A DNA stretch of 64,000 nucleotides from Agitococcus lubricus (GTDB lineage Bacteria > Pseudomonadota > Gammaproteobacteria > Pseudomonadales > Moraxellaceae): NCBI RefSeq assembly GCF_003051055.1, contig NZ_QAON01000001.1:1-64000 (forward strand), read 5' to 3'. Below are positions 16,320-25,722 of this stretch, piece by piece. The first letter of the stretch is position 1. Each line of letters starts with the position of its first letter. The translations under genes and the position numbers were made by a program. The notes under the pieces were generated by a model that saw only the letters and a program-made list of their open reading frames with translations, did not search any database and was not told the DNA's origin.

Positions 16320-17045
16320 ATGTGTCATGGTGTAAATAGTAACAATAATCAGTCTTATTCTATTAAATATCCAGTTAAAGGCTTAGTTTTCTCTACCTTC
16401 ATCACAGTTGCGGCCTGTACTTTATCTTTATTTAGTCCGCAAAGTGATGCCGCAGCGTCAACACAGACGACGCAACAAACGCCTGCTATTAACCGTGATG
16501 GGGTCAAAGTATGGACATATAAGCTAGCTGGCAATCCTGCACTGAGTTATCAAGCCAGTACCTTATTAAATAGCTCGGTTTCTCAAACTTTAGCCTTAAT
16601 TATGAATCACAAAACGGCACCTGATTGGGCGCCGTATGTCCGTCTGATTGAGGTCATTAGTCCACTGAGTCGTGAGGGTGTGATGATTTATCGGATGGAA
16701 ATTGATTTGCCGTTCCCCTTAACAGACCGCGATGTGGTGATTCGGTCAGAATTAAAACAACAAAAAACGGGTGAGGTGGTTTTAGAAAACATCGCTATTA
16801 ACGATACACGCGCGCCTGAACGCGAAGGTTTAGTACGTATTAAACACTATCAAGGCAGTTGGCAACTGCGTATGCTCACGCCCACACAACTAGAGCTGCG
16901 TACCGAAGGTTATGCTGACTTAGGTGGGGCAATTCCTGTGTCGTTTAGCAATTTATTTGTGACCCAACAACCCTATCAGATGTTAGTGAATTTGCGTCGT
17001 TATCTGCAAGAAAATACCCCCTCAGGATTGGCGAGTAGTTTTTAA
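16320..17045 (+). CDS. Exported START/SRPBCC-domain lipid-binding protein
   Basis: The ATG at 16320 has GGAG seven bases upstream and is preferred over the one at 16299. The 241-residue product has an N-terminal hydrophobic segment (about residues 22-40, VFSTFITVAACTLSLF) acting as signal peptide or anchor. A START domain follows: KTAPDWAPYVRLIEVI, then PFPLTDRDVVIRSELK and GYADLGGAIPVSFSNLFVTQQPY. START domains form a helix-grip cavity for sterols or other lipids. A second, similar protein is encoded at 57659-58384. Expected location is the periplasm. The lipid carried is unknown. A terminator shared with the convergent monooxygenase gene follows. Confidence 0.8.
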   Translation: MCHGVNSNNNQSYSIKYPVKGLVFSTFITVAACTLSLFSPQSDAAASTQTTQQTPAINRDGVKVWTYKLAGNPALSYQASTLLNSSVSQTLALIMNHKTAPDWAPYVRLIEVISPLSREGVMIYRMEIDLPFPLTDRDVVIRSELKQQKTGEVVLENIAINDTRAPEREGLVRIKHYQGSWQLRMLTPTQLELRTEGYADLGGAIPVSFSNLFVTQQPYQMLVNLRRYLQENTPSGLASSF

Positions 17046-17062
17046 TTATCGTTTAACTCTCA

Positions 17063-17091
17063 ACGGGGGACAATCTGGTGATTGCCCCCGT
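17063..17091. terminator. Terminator between START and monooxygenase genes
   Basis: A strong stem ACGGGGG/CCCCCGT is extended by CAATC/GATTG past one bulged A, with a TGGT loop, between two convergent stops. It probably works in both directions, although the T run is short. Confidence 0.75.
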
Positions 17092-17098
17092 GTTCTCT

Positions 17099-18541
17099 TT
17101 AGCTGAAACGCATCACACCATCGTCCAAGCGACCAAAACGCATGAGTGCATAATCTTTGGCATAGTTTTGATATAAACGCCATGGCGCTTTTGACCCCTG
17201 ATAGGGCATGCGACTGACTGCACGTTGTACATAACCTGACTGCATGTCAATAAAAGGTAACTTTTCGACGGTAGGGTCATTATTGTGCGGCATACACTGA
17301 CGTAAGCCTTTATTGTCCATGTGGGTTAACAAACGACAGATATATTCACTAATAATATCGGCCTTTAATGTCCACGACGCATTGGTATAACCAAAAATCA
17401 TAGCGGCATTGGGTAAGTCTTCTAACATCGCGCCTTTGTAAGACATTTTTTGGGTGACATCAAAGGGCTTACCATCGACTTCGATGCGTGTCCCCCCCAT
17501 CAATTTGATATCTAAGCCTGTGGCGGTAATAATAATGTCGGCGTCTAAAGTTTTACCCGATTTTAATAAAATGCCATTTTCAGTGAAGCTGTCAATATGG
17601 TCTGTCACCACCGACGCTTTACCTTTACGGATAGCCTTAAATAAATCCCCGTTGGGTACTGCACATAGGCGTTCATCCCACGGTTTATAACTGGGGCTAA
17701 AATGACTCATTTCTGCATCTTGGCCTAGTTGACGACGGACTTGTGATAATAAAAAGCGGCGCATGGCTTCGGGTTTGGCACGACTATAACGATATAAGCC
17801 TAAAGATAGGCCGACATTACGCACTCTTGCCATGTGATAAACCACTTTTTCGGGCAAATATTTACGCAGCTTATTAGACACAATATCTTCTTGCGGGACG
17901 GAAATCACATAACTGGGTGAGCGCTGTAACATCGTAATGTGTGCTGTTTTATCCGCCATGGATGGCACTAAAGTAACGGCTGTTGCCCCACTGCCAATGA
18001 CAACGACTTTTTTACCCGTGTAATCGAGGTTTTCTGGCCAGAATTGCGGATGAATAATTTGCCCCTGAAAGCGCTCTCGTCCCTTAAACTCAGGCGTATA
18101 GCCTGCTTCGTAGTTATAATATCCTGTACAAGAAATGACAAAGTTTGCCTCTATCAGGACAACCTCACCTACTTTATTAGTTGCCTCAATTGTCCAAAGC
18201 GATTTTGCACTCGACCACGCGGCTTTATGCACTTTATGGCCAAAGCGAATATGGCGGTTTACGTCATATTCACGTGCGGCTTCATGAATATAGTCACGAA
18301 TCGAATGGCCATCGGCAATCGCTTTGGGGTTTGTCCACGGCTTAAAGTTATAACCTAACGTATACATATCGGAGTCAGAGCGTATACCAGGGTAACGGAA
18401 TAAGTCCCATGTGCCGCCCATCGCATCACGACCTTCTAAAATGACGAAACGCTTGTTTGGACACTCCCGTTTTAAGTGACAAGCAGCACCAATACCCGAT
18501 AAACCTGCACCAACGATTAAGACATCAAATTTTTCGGCCAT
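17099..18541 (-). CDS. Flavin-containing (Baeyer-Villiger/AlmA-like) monooxygenase
   Basis: The 480-residue class B flavoprotein monooxygenase has an N-terminal FAD Rossmann motif GAGLSGIGAA (11-20) and an NADPH motif GSGATA (183-188). The Baeyer-Villiger fingerprint FxGxxxHxxxWP is present exactly as FQGQIIHPQFWP (158-169). The RYPGIRSDSDMYTLGYNFKPW block is shared with AlmA, the long-chain n-alkane monooxygenase of Acinetobacter, and with ketone-oxidising BVMOs. The enzyme inserts one oxygen atom from O2 using NADPH. Substrate (alkane, ketone or aldehyde) cannot be fixed by sequence alone; neighbouring PF10118, hydrolase and acs genes fit hydrocarbon or fatty-compound oxidation. Confidence 0.85.
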   Translation of the reverse strand: MAEKFDVLIVGAGLSGIGAACHLKRECPNKRFVILEGRDAMGGTWDLFRYPGIRSDSDMYTLGYNFKPWTNPKAIADGHSIRDYIHEAAREYDVNRHIRFGHKVHKAAWSSAKSLWTIEATNKVGEVVLIEANFVISCTGYYNYEAGYTPEFKGRERFQGQIIHPQFWPENLDYTGKKVVVIGSGATAVTLVPSMADKTAHITMLQRSPSYVISVPQEDIVSNKLRKYLPEKVVYHMARVRNVGLSLGLYRYSRAKPEAMRRFLLSQVRRQLGQDAEMSHFSPSYKPWDERLCAVPNGDLFKAIRKGKASVVTDHIDSFTENGILLKSGKTLDADIIITATGLDIKLMGGTRIEVDGKPFDVTQKMSYKGAMLEDLPNAAMIFGYTNASWTLKADIISEYICRLLTHMDNKGLRQCMPHNNDPTVEKLPFIDMQSGYVQRAVSRMPYQGSKAPWRLYQNYAKDYALMRFGRLDDGVMRFS

Positions 18542-18762
18542 GACTTTTACCTTTAATGGATTTTTGCGGTGTGTTTTAACTCATGCACCAATGATGACAT
18601 CAACCATTGTCAACTTCTAGTGGCTTTTTAGGTCATTTTAGCTGTCATTTTGGGACAAAAATAACTGATATAGATAAAGAAATAAATCAAAATGATTTTT
18701 TGACAATGGATAACATACAGTCTATTACTAATTACTACTTTAGATGCAATAAGGACATCAGC

Positions 18763-19779
18763 ATGAAAAATACAAGTCTTGCTATCTTATTCTGTTTATT
18801 AGCCAACTACAGCTATAGTGCGAATTACAAGCCATCTGGCATTCAATTTAATATAGAAAACGACCTTTTTGCCAAAGGACGCAGTGACAGGTGGTATACA
18901 AATGGCTTTCGTCTTTCATGGACATTTCAAGAAGCCCCAACTAACTGGCTTAGTGAATCAGCACAAAACTTAAGCAAATACACATTATGGCAAAATGAAA
19001 ATAGTACTTTAACCTATACACTTGGCCAATCTATGTACACGCCTCAAGATATCACTATCCCTACCCCACAACTGTATGATAGACCATGGGGAGCTTTTTT
19101 ATTTTTTGGTGCAACATCACATGCTTATAAAGGTCGGGTATTTGCAGCTACCGATATAAAAATTGGTACAACTGGGTCTTCTGCTCTCGGAGAGCAAGCA
19201 CAATCGAATGTTCACGATGCGGTTGGTGCTAACGACCCTCTAGGCTGGGATAATCAACTTAATCATAAATTAGGATTCCAACTCTCTCATGCCAGAGTCT
19301 ATAGGATTGGTGATACTCAACAAGGTGACAGATTTAGCTTTCAAGGTAATGTTGGTTTCAATATTGGTACCTTAAGACGATACGCCCAAGTTGGAGGCTC
19401 ACTACTAATAGGAGATTTAGATGGTAAAGATACGCCTATTTTAATTGGCAATGAAGGTGATTTTGTGGCTCAAGACTATAACAATAGAGAACAATTTAGA
19501 CGCCTTTTTGGATATATTTCAGTGAGCATGACAGGTGTTGCATACAACTATTTTTTAGAGGGTGACACACCATATGGTAAATCAGATATTGATGCTAAAA
19601 ATCACTATATAACTCTTCAATATGGCATTTCTATTCCCGCATATAAGAAATCCAAATACTTCCCACGTATTATCTACGCCCAATCGAGAAGAACAGCCGA
19701 ATTTACGAGTCCAAACACTCATAAAGACTCAAAATCTCAACGTTGGGGAACAATTACATTTAATTGGGACATGAATTAA
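18763..19779 (+). CDS. LpxR-like lipid A 3'-O-deacylase (DUF2219)
   Basis: The start at 18763 is supported by AAGGA nine bases upstream and by a signal peptide (MKNTSLAILFCLLANYSYS). The 338-residue outer-membrane beta-barrel carries the family signatures: FNIENDLFAKGRSDRWYTNGFRLSW, with N33-D34 matching the active-site Asn-Asp, and GEQAQSNVHDAV...GWDNQL with H151 as the likely catalytic histidine. LpxR removes the 3'-acyloxyacyl group from lipid A in a calcium-dependent reaction, which lowers TLR4 stimulation and alters the outer leaflet. The gene is visibly more AT-rich than its neighbours, suggesting acquisition. It stands alone, next to an interspersed repeat. Confidence 0.8.
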   Translation: MKNTSLAILFCLLANYSYSANYKPSGIQFNIENDLFAKGRSDRWYTNGFRLSWTFQEAPTNWLSESAQNLSKYTLWQNENSTLTYTLGQSMYTPQDITIPTPQLYDRPWGAFLFFGATSHAYKGRVFAATDIKIGTTGSSALGEQAQSNVHDAVGANDPLGWDNQLNHKLGFQLSHARVYRIGDTQQGDRFSFQGNVGFNIGTLRRYAQVGGSLLIGDLDGKDTPILIGNEGDFVAQDYNNREQFRRLFGYISVSMTGVAYNYFLEGDTPYGKSDIDAKNHYITLQYGISIPAYKKSKYFPRIIYAQSRRTAEFTSPNTHKDSKSQRWGTITFNWDMN

Positions 19780-19880
19780 GCATTAACTTAGCCATGTGGG
19801 TTAACGCAAGAAACCTACAATAATTATTCATCATCCTTGTGGGTTTCGCTCCTAAACCACACGCTACATCCGTCATAAAA

Positions 19881-19899
19881 GGCGACCACAAGGGTCGCC
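19881..19899. repeat. Short GGCGACC intergenic palindrome
   Basis: GGCGACC/GGTCGCC arms around ACAAG form a REP-like palindrome between the LpxR-like gene and acs. Palindromes of this GGGCGACCCTTGTGGTCGCC type are common in unrelated bacterial genomes. It may also act as terminator for the convergent genes. Confidence 0.5.
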
Positions 19900-19942
19900 C
19901 CTACTTTTGGACTGACGCGGTTATCGCTTATTTGTTCACATT

Positions 19943-21907
19943 TCAAACCGCTTCTTGTAATTGTTGCAAAATAGCTGGATTTTCGAGGGTAGAAATATCT
20001 TGGGTGATTTGTTCCCCTTTAGCGATAGTTCTCAACAAACGACGCATAATTTTACCCGAACGTGTTTTGGGCAAATTGTCGCCAAAACGAATATCATCAG
20101 GTTTAGCAATCGCACCAATTTCTTTGGCAACCCAATCACGCAACTCAGCCACTAAGGCTTTTGCCTCATCACCTGCGGGTCTTGCACCTTTTAACACCAC
20201 AAAAGCCACCACGGCTTCGCCTTTAATGGGGTCAGGACGTCCAACCACCGCTGCTTCGGCCACTTTACTATTGCCTACCAACGCAGATTCAATTTCCATG
20301 GTTCCCAAACGATGACCAGAGACGTTTAACACATCGTCAATCCGTCCCATAATCCAAATATAACCATCAGCATCTTTATGGGCAGAGTCACCTGCTAAAT
20401 AATATTTTCCACCATATTCTTCAGGAAAATACGATTTTTTGAAGCGTTCTGGGTCTTTCCACAAGGTACGCACTTGGGAAGGAAATGGTTTTTTAATCAC
20501 TAAAAAGCCGCCTTTACCCTTCTCGACTGGCTCGCCTGCTTCATCAATAATATCAACCATAATCCCCGGAATCGGCAAGGTACATGAACCCGGTTTAGTA
20601 GCAATCGCCGCAGGTAAGGGCGTAATCATGTGGCTACCTGTTTCGGTTTGCCACCATGTATCCACAATCGGACAACGACCGCCACCCACAACTTCGTGAT
20701 ACCACATCCAAGCTTCAGGGTTAATTGGCTCACCCACCGAACCCAATAAGCGCAATGACGATAGGTTATATTGCTTAGGTAAATCACTCCCTAATTTAAT
20801 TAAAGAGCGAATGGCTGTGGGTGCGGTATAAAACGTCGTGACGCGATGACGTTCAATCATTTGCCAAAAACGTCCTGCATCAGGATACGTTGGAATGCCT
20901 TCAAAAATCACTTGCGTTGCCCCAACAGCGAGTGGCGCATAGGCGACATAACTATGACCAGTAATCCAACCCACATCGGCTGTACACCAAAACACATCAT
21001 CAGGACGATAATCAAAAGTTAATAACATGGTATTAACCGCACCTAACAAATAGCCTGCACTGCTATGTTGCACGCCTTTGGGTTTGCCTGTTGACCCCGA
21101 AGTATACAAAATAAATAACGGATCTTCGGCATTCACCCATGTGGGTTCACAGGTTTCGGGTTTGCCTTTGACAAGGTCATGCCACCACATATCACGACCA
21201 ATCGTCCACGGCGCATCTTCATGCACCACACGTTTATAAACAATGACTCGCTCAACACATTCACAACCACCCAAGGCTAAAGCTTCGTCTGTGGTGGCTT
21301 TTAGAGGCACAATTTTGCCACCACGCACGCCACCATTGGCGGTGATCACAATTTTTGCACCTGCATCAATAATCCGTTCTTGTAAACTTTTGGCGGAGAA
21401 GCCACCAAACACGACTGAATGAATCGCACCAATACGCGCACAGGCTTGCATCGCCACCACCGCTTCGATGCTCATCGGCATATACACCACGACGCGGTCG
21501 CCTTTGGTGACGCCTAAACTTTTTAAGCCATTCGCAAATTGGCACACCAAACGGTGTAATTCGGCATAGGTCACTTTGGTAACTGTGCCATTATCACTTT
21601 CAAAAATAACTGCAATTTTATGGGCTAAATCGGGCAAATGACGGTCTAAACAGTTATAAGAGACGTTTAATTCACCATCGGCAAACCATTTATAAAATGG
21701 TGGGTTGCTTTGATCTAAGACTTGCGTAAACGGTTTATGCCACGTTAAATGTTCACGCGCTAAATTTGCCCAAAAGCCTTCATAATCGGCTTCGGCATGT
21801 TGGCACATGGCTTGATATTCTGCCAAACTTTTAACACGCGCACCTGCTGCAAATTCGGCACTCGGGGCAAATAGACGATTTTCTTGTAATACTGACTCAA
21901 TAGACAT
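19943..21907 (-). CDS. acs: Acetyl-CoA synthetase
   Basis: The 654-residue AMP-forming acyl-CoA synthetase converts acetate, ATP and CoA to acetyl-CoA. It shows the ANL core motif [17 protein letters not shown], the [10 protein letters not shown] substrate-pocket motif with the Trp that limits the pocket to acetate, [34 protein letters not shown] at the hinge, and the C-terminal [14 protein letters not shown] with the lysine that is acetylated in Salmonella Acs. AAGGAG precedes the ATG. It would feed acetate from beta-oxidation or overflow back into central metabolism. A Crp/Fnr regulator gene lies just upstream on the same strand, separated by a MITE-like element. Confidence 0.95.
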   Translation of the reverse strand: MSIESVLQENRLFAPSAEFAAGARVKSLAEYQAMCQHAEADYEGFWANLAREHLTWHKPFTQVLDQSNPPFYKWFADGELNVSYNCLDRHLPDLAHKIAVIFESDNGTVTKVTYAELHRLVCQFANGLKSLGVTKGDRVVVYMPMSIEAVVAMQACARIGAIHSVVFGGFSAKSLQERIIDAGAKIVITANGGVRGGKIVPLKATTDEALALGGCECVERVIVYKRVVHEDAPWTIGRDMWWHDLVKGKPETCEPTWVNAEDPLFILYTSGSTGKPKGVQHSSAGYLLGAVNTMLLTFDYRPDDVFWCTADVGWITGHSYVAYAPLAVGATQVIFEGIPTYPDAGRFWQMIERHRVTTFYTAPTAIRSLIKLGSDLPKQYNLSSLRLLGSVGEPINPEAWMWYHEVVGGGRCPIVDTWWQTETGSHMITPLPAAIATKPGSCTLPIPGIMVDIIDEAGEPVEKGKGGFLVIKKPFPSQVRTLWKDPERFKKSYFPEEYGGKYYLAGDSAHKDADGYIWIMGRIDDVLNVSGHRLGTMEIESALVGNSKVAEAAVVGRPDPIKGEAVVAFVVLKGARPAGDEAKALVAELRDWVAKEIGAIAKPDDIRFGDNLPKTRSGKIMRRLLRTIAKGEQITQDISTLENPAILQQLQEAV

Positions 21908-21999
21908 TTTCTACTCCTTGAGAGACTAAATTTTTTAGGAAATTTTTATAAATAGGATTTAGGGGATTGATTTACATTAGCAAAGCCACTGGCAATAAC

Positions 22000-22147
22000 T
22001 AATGCTGGTCAGTTAAGAAAAACTGGCACTTAAAAACTGCCCTTCGACCCTTCGGCTGGCTCAGGGCTGGCCAAGCTCAGGGCGCATTTTTGCGTTGACT
22101 GAGCGGAGTCGAAGTCAGCAAAAATGGCTTAACTGACTGGCATTATC
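22000..22147. mobile_element. MITE-like element with 9-bp flanking direct repeat
   Basis: Terminal inverted repeats TAATGCTGGTCAGTTAAG (22000-22017) and CTTAACTGACTGGCATTA (22128-22145) pair at 16 of 18 positions. GGCAATAAC occurs directly before (21991-21999) and after (22148-22156) the element, as a target-site duplication would. The inside is non-coding and carries a TGAGCGGAGTCGAA palindrome arm and GGCTCAGG/CCTGAGC-type hairpins. The size of about 148 bp fits a non-autonomous MITE. It separates acs from the upstream regulator gene. Confidence 0.6.
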
Positions 22148-22260
22148 GGCAATAACCACATAAATCCTAATAAGATAAAAATTTATAACACGCTTTTACG
22201 TTATTTTTTGCTTGGTTAGTATGTTTTTTTAGGTCAGCCACCTTCATCTACTAGCGCGGG

Positions 22261-22953
22261 TTACAGAGAACTTTCATAATGGCGCAAGCCTTCCAAATCT
22301 ATAATTTCAATTTCTCGGTAATGAATTTTAATGACGTGCTGCGCTTCAAACTGACGTAATACTTGATTGATGGTTTGTCTGGAGACCGACAACATATTAG
22401 CCAATTGCTCTTGTGACACAGGCAATAAACGGCGACTATGCCCTGCCAATTCGCCATAACCTTCAGCCATTAGCACCAATCGTCGCGCTAAGCGCAAATG
22501 TAAGGGCAAGACGGCCGCAGCCTCTAAGGCGATAAAGGCAAAACGCATTTTTTGACTTAACAATAAACCAAACCAAAACCAATATTCGGGCTGTTGATGC
22601 AACAATGTGAATAAGGGATGTGCAGGAATACGCAATACCGTACTCATCGAATCCGCAACCGCGTCATGTGTCCGTTGTAATTGGTCAAATAAGGCAATTT
22701 CGCCAAACCATGTGTAAGGCTCGGCCATCGTCAAGAGTGCCTCTTTACCCGCTTCGCTATAACCGACAATACGTAATGCGCCTTTGACGACACAATAAAT
22801 CCCATCAAAGGCATCGCCCCGCGCAAATAAACGCTCGCCTGTGGTCAACTGTATCAGCTGTGCACAGGACAATAATTGCCTTTGTAATGGCTCAGGTAGG
22901 CCTGCAAACCATCGCCCCGTCGATAAGGCTTGTTGATAATCCCATGCGGACAT
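22261..22953 (-). CDS. Crp/Fnr family transcription regulator (paralogue)
   Basis: The start at 22953 has CGGAG six bases upstream; a longer frame from 23031 would overlap the preceding gene. The 230-residue product has a cNMP-binding-like domain (GERLFARGDAFDGIYCVVKGALRIVG, TWFGEIALFD) and a winged helix (VSQEQLANMLSVSRQTINQVLRQFEAQ). It is clearly related to the regulator at 15491-16222 throughout its length. No FNR-type cysteines are present. It begins 20 bases after the stop of an AlkD-like gene, so the two form an operon. Acs, encoded next on the same strand, is a possible target. Confidence 0.85.
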   Translation of the reverse strand: MSAWDYQQALSTGRWFAGLPEPLQRQLLSCAQLIQLTTGERLFARGDAFDGIYCVVKGALRIVGYSEAGKEALLTMAEPYTWFGEIALFDQLQRTHDAVADSMSTVLRIPAHPLFTLLHQQPEYWFWFGLLLSQKMRFAFIALEAAAVLPLHLRLARRLVLMAEGYGELAGHSRRLLPVSQEQLANMLSVSRQTINQVLRQFEAQHVIKIHYREIEIIDLEGLRHYESSL

Positions 22954-22973
22954 ACAGACTCCGAAGCGATATC

Positions 22974-24074
22974 TTATATCGTCAAATACACGGTTTGTTG
23001 GGCAACCATTTGGCCATTCACCATGACACAAAATCTGTGCTCTCCCGCATAATAACGACGGGTTGTCAGTGGCTTAAACACATAATCTTGGCTTAAGTTA
23101 TGCTCACCGACACCAAACAAAGCGGTTTTCCACTTAAACACTTTTTGCCCCAGACGATTATTCGCACGTGGTAATTGCAATACATAATCAATTACCAAAG
23201 GCTGTGCCCTCGTCATGGTAAAACGCAAGGTAAAATTCAGCGTTTGCCCCAAGGTAACTTGATGTTGATTTAGCTGAAAACAGATATCCTGACAAGCCAA
23301 TACTTGCTGATACCCTAAAACGGCTAACATAGCAGGATATCCCGCTTTCACTAGCCCACGACTGGCATGTTTGATTAAACGCTGTCGCGCTTCGGGCGCA
23401 TCTTGCCACCATGTTTGGCAAAGCTGTACCACGACATCAGGATACATCTTACTGATATCATTCAAATTATTAGCAACTGAGCGACGAACGTACTCACTAT
23501 CATCATCTTTTAAGTGTGTTAAAACGGCAATAATCCGTTCAGGCTCACTGAGTAAATGCGAGACTTGCTGTCCCCATGGCAAACGTGGCCGTAGGCCTTC
23601 AGAGGCTAGACGACGCACATGCGGATGGGGGTCGTTGACCCACTGTTGTATGTGGGCATAACTTAGCTCAAAATGGTGTTGCAAAAATGGCCTAATCGCA
23701 AATTCAGCCGTAAATAAGGGGGTCAATCTTTTTAAGGTTGCCAACGCGACTTGTGGATGCGCCAAGCCATAATGACTGACATAATCTATCAGTGGCCATG
23801 CGGCAAAACCATAATCACCTTGCACTTGAGTCGTAGGCCAATGATTGGGTACTTGCTGTAAAATAGCGGCTGTTTTAACAAAATCTGTAGGCAAATGATG
23901 GGCTAATATACCAATAAGATGAATCACTCGCTCTTTGAGAGCTAATGGTTCTAAACCACATACGGCCTGCGTTATAAACACTTGGTGCGCAAAATGCGGC
24001 AAAATTTGACTTAAGGTGTCAGCAATTTGCACAATAGCCGCATGGTCTAATCGGTATTTTAATAGTTCGGCCAT
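22974..24074 (-). CDS. DNA alkylation repair (AlkD/HEAT-repeat) protein
   Basis: The 366-residue all-helical protein is built of HEAT-like repeats, with PHPHVRRLASEGLRPRLPWG and DDDSEYVRRSVANNLNDISKMYPD as the clearest units. These are typical of the AlkD/DNA alkylation repair superfamily, here the longer form with a beta-rich C-terminal extension (residues about 270-366, QLNQHQVTLGQTLNFTLRFTM). AlkD removes positively charged alkylated bases; longer relatives are less well studied, and glycosylase activity is not proven here. It is co-transcribed with the Crp/Fnr gene downstream. Confidence 0.75.
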   Translation of the reverse strand: MAELLKYRLDHAAIVQIADTLSQILPHFAHQVFITQAVCGLEPLALKERVIHLIGILAHHLPTDFVKTAAILQQVPNHWPTTQVQGDYGFAAWPLIDYVSHYGLAHPQVALATLKRLTPLFTAEFAIRPFLQHHFELSYAHIQQWVNDPHPHVRRLASEGLRPRLPWGQQVSHLLSEPERIIAVLTHLKDDDSEYVRRSVANNLNDISKMYPDVVVQLCQTWWQDAPEARQRLIKHASRGLVKAGYPAMLAVLGYQQVLACQDICFQLNQHQVTLGQTLNFTLRFTMTRAQPLVIDYVLQLPRANNRLGQKVFKWKTALFGVGEHNLSQDYVFKPLTTRRYYAGEHRFCVMVNGQMVAQQTVYLTI

Positions 24075-24208
24075 GATGTATATCCTAATAAAACGACAGA
24101 GACATTACGCGCATGTTATGCCCGAATTGACGTGCAGTAGCCATTTGCTGCATGATGATTTAACCAGCATACCTGCCATCACCAATCACTCATTATTTAT
24201 AAAAGGTC

Positions 24209-24961
24209 ATGCGTACGATGGACTGGAGCCAACTCTTACAATATGCCGCTAAAGCAGCTAACTTGGTCAAACAAGCGGTTGATACCTTGGCCGAAGAACA
24301 TGACATTTTTTTACCCGAATCAGTGTTGAATACGGCCTTATCTGCCTTAGCGTCTCGCTCACAACACCTACATGCCCTCAGCTTTCAACTACATGACGAC
24401 TGGTTTGAAGTCGACTTAGTTTTTGTCTATCAACAGATTGAGTTTGGCATCAATGCCAGTTTTGACGTTGAAGATATTACGTTTGATGCGCACAAGCAAA
24501 GTGTTATTTTACGCGAACGGCGACCTATTTATGTAGAAACCCGTCGTTTTGCCTCATCTTGGCAAAAACTTAGCTTTAGTTTATGGGCATGGTGGTGCCA
24601 ACATATCAAAAAAACCACACCACTGGTTGACGCCTTGCAAAAAATCGAAGGCGTCTCTGTCAAACAAGGTATTTATCGTTTGGATTTTTCAAGTTATATC
24701 CGTCGCAAACCTGCGATTGTGGCAAGCCTTTATGCGCTCGAAATAAATACGATTAAGGTGCTAGATAAATCCTTATATTTACGTGGCTCTGCCGATTTAC
24801 GCTCACTGAATTTGTTAAATGAGCTGTACAAGTTTTTACCCGAAGAACGCAAAGACCAACCCAGCAAAGAGCTTAAGGTGGTAGACAGCAAACAAGCTGA
24901 AGTTGAGGCAGATATTTTGATTGATAAAATATTAGCAGGCAAATTTAAGGACGAACATTAA
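24209..24961 (+). CDS. Conserved-looking protein of unknown function
   Basis: This 250-residue soluble protein was not recognised. There is no signal peptide or membrane segment. The N-terminus is helical (MRTMDWSQLLQYAAKAANLVKQAVDTLA), the middle alternates beta strands with charged and aromatic residues (SFQLHDDWFEVDLVFVYQQIEFGINASFDVEDITF), and the C-terminus is acidic and helical (EVEADILIDKIL). AAAGG lies close to the first ATG; the ATG three codons later (24218) is an alternative start. It is divergent from the AlkD-like gene and ends 24 bases before the convergent methyltransferase stop. Confidence 0.65.
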   Translation: MRTMDWSQLLQYAAKAANLVKQAVDTLAEEHDIFLPESVLNTALSALASRSQHLHALSFQLHDDWFEVDLVFVYQQIEFGINASFDVEDITFDAHKQSVILRERRPIYVETRRFASSWQKLSFSLWAWWCQHIKKTTPLVDALQKIEGVSVKQGIYRLDFSSYIRRKPAIVASLYALEINTIKVLDKSLYLRGSADLRSLNLLNELYKFLPEERKDQPSKELKVVDSKQAEVEADILIDKILAGKFKDEH

Positions 24962-24985
24962 GCAGCTAAGACGTGGCTGCTGTAT

Positions 24986-25642
24986 CTAATAACTTTGATA
25001 AAAGCGTACCGTTCTAAATTCGTCAAACTCGTCTAAATCTGGCCATGTGGTTGCTGCTTGCTCAGCGAGCTTTTGATAATGTGGATGCTCAAAGTTTTTT
25101 ACCCGTGAATCGGCAACCAATACCTGTTGCGCACGCGCTAAAAACGCATCCAAAAAGTGGCGATTACTGGCATCGTACAAAACATCGGCGGCTAACAATA
25201 CGTCATAACGTTCCGTCAATTGATAAAAATCTTGGCGATAATATAATTCAACCCCATTTAACTCGGCATTAGCTTGACACGCTAATAAGGCTAAAGGGTC
25301 GATATCACAGGCTACCACTTCGGCTGCCCCTGCTTGTTTAGCCGCAATCGCCACCACACCCGAACCCGCACCAAAATCTAAGACCCGTTTACCCCGCACA
25401 TAGTCAGGATTAGTCTTAAGCCATTTGGCCATTGCTAAACCCGATGCCCAACAAAAAATCCAATAGGCAGGCTCTTGCCAAATCGCTTGCATTTGCTCGC
25501 TGCTCATTGGCGTTCGTGGGTAGTCGGGATTTAATAAATATAAGGCTAAGTCATCGACATCGGGCAGTGTTTGGGGGCTGATGGTTGCTGTCGTTAAAGT
25601 ACGCTGTAATTGCTGCTCAAGCTGTTGCGCTAATGGAGTCAT
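24986..25642 (-). CDS. Class I SAM methyltransferase (ETFB-KMT/PrmA-like)
   Basis: The 218-residue methyltransferase has the SAM motif [15 protein letters not shown] (about 87-101) followed by ACDIDPLAL and a [11 protein letters not shown] motif IV. An aromatic-rich entry [19 protein letters not shown] is shared with lysine methyltransferases acting on electron-transfer flavoprotein beta and with ribosomal protein L11 methyltransferase. The closest named family by eye is the ETF-beta lysine methyltransferase. It lacks the N-terminal L11-binding domain of PrmA, so L11 is unlikely as the substrate. Confidence 0.75.
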   Translation of the reverse strand: MTPLAQQLEQQLQRTLTTATISPQTLPDVDDLALYLLNPDYPRTPMSSEQMQAIWQEPAYWIFCWASGLAMAKWLKTNPDYVRGKRVLDFGAGSGVVAIAAKQAGAAEVVACDIDPLALLACQANAELNGVELYYRQDFYQLTERYDVLLAADVLYDASNRHFLDAFLARAQQVLVADSRVKNFEHPHYQKLAEQAATTWPDLDEFDEFRTVRFYQSY

Positions 25643-25722
25643 AAATGCCTAAACTATAAAATCTCATATTAACTAGATGTCAGTTGATGTGTTGTATGCA
25701 AACCACAACAAGACATCAACAC

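Noticed and set aside
24986-25642. Annotation as ribosomal protein L11 methyltransferase PrmA
   Set aside because: The SAM core is similar, but the N-terminal L11-binding domain is missing and the [14 protein letters not shown] entry fits the ETF-beta/lysine methyltransferase group better.
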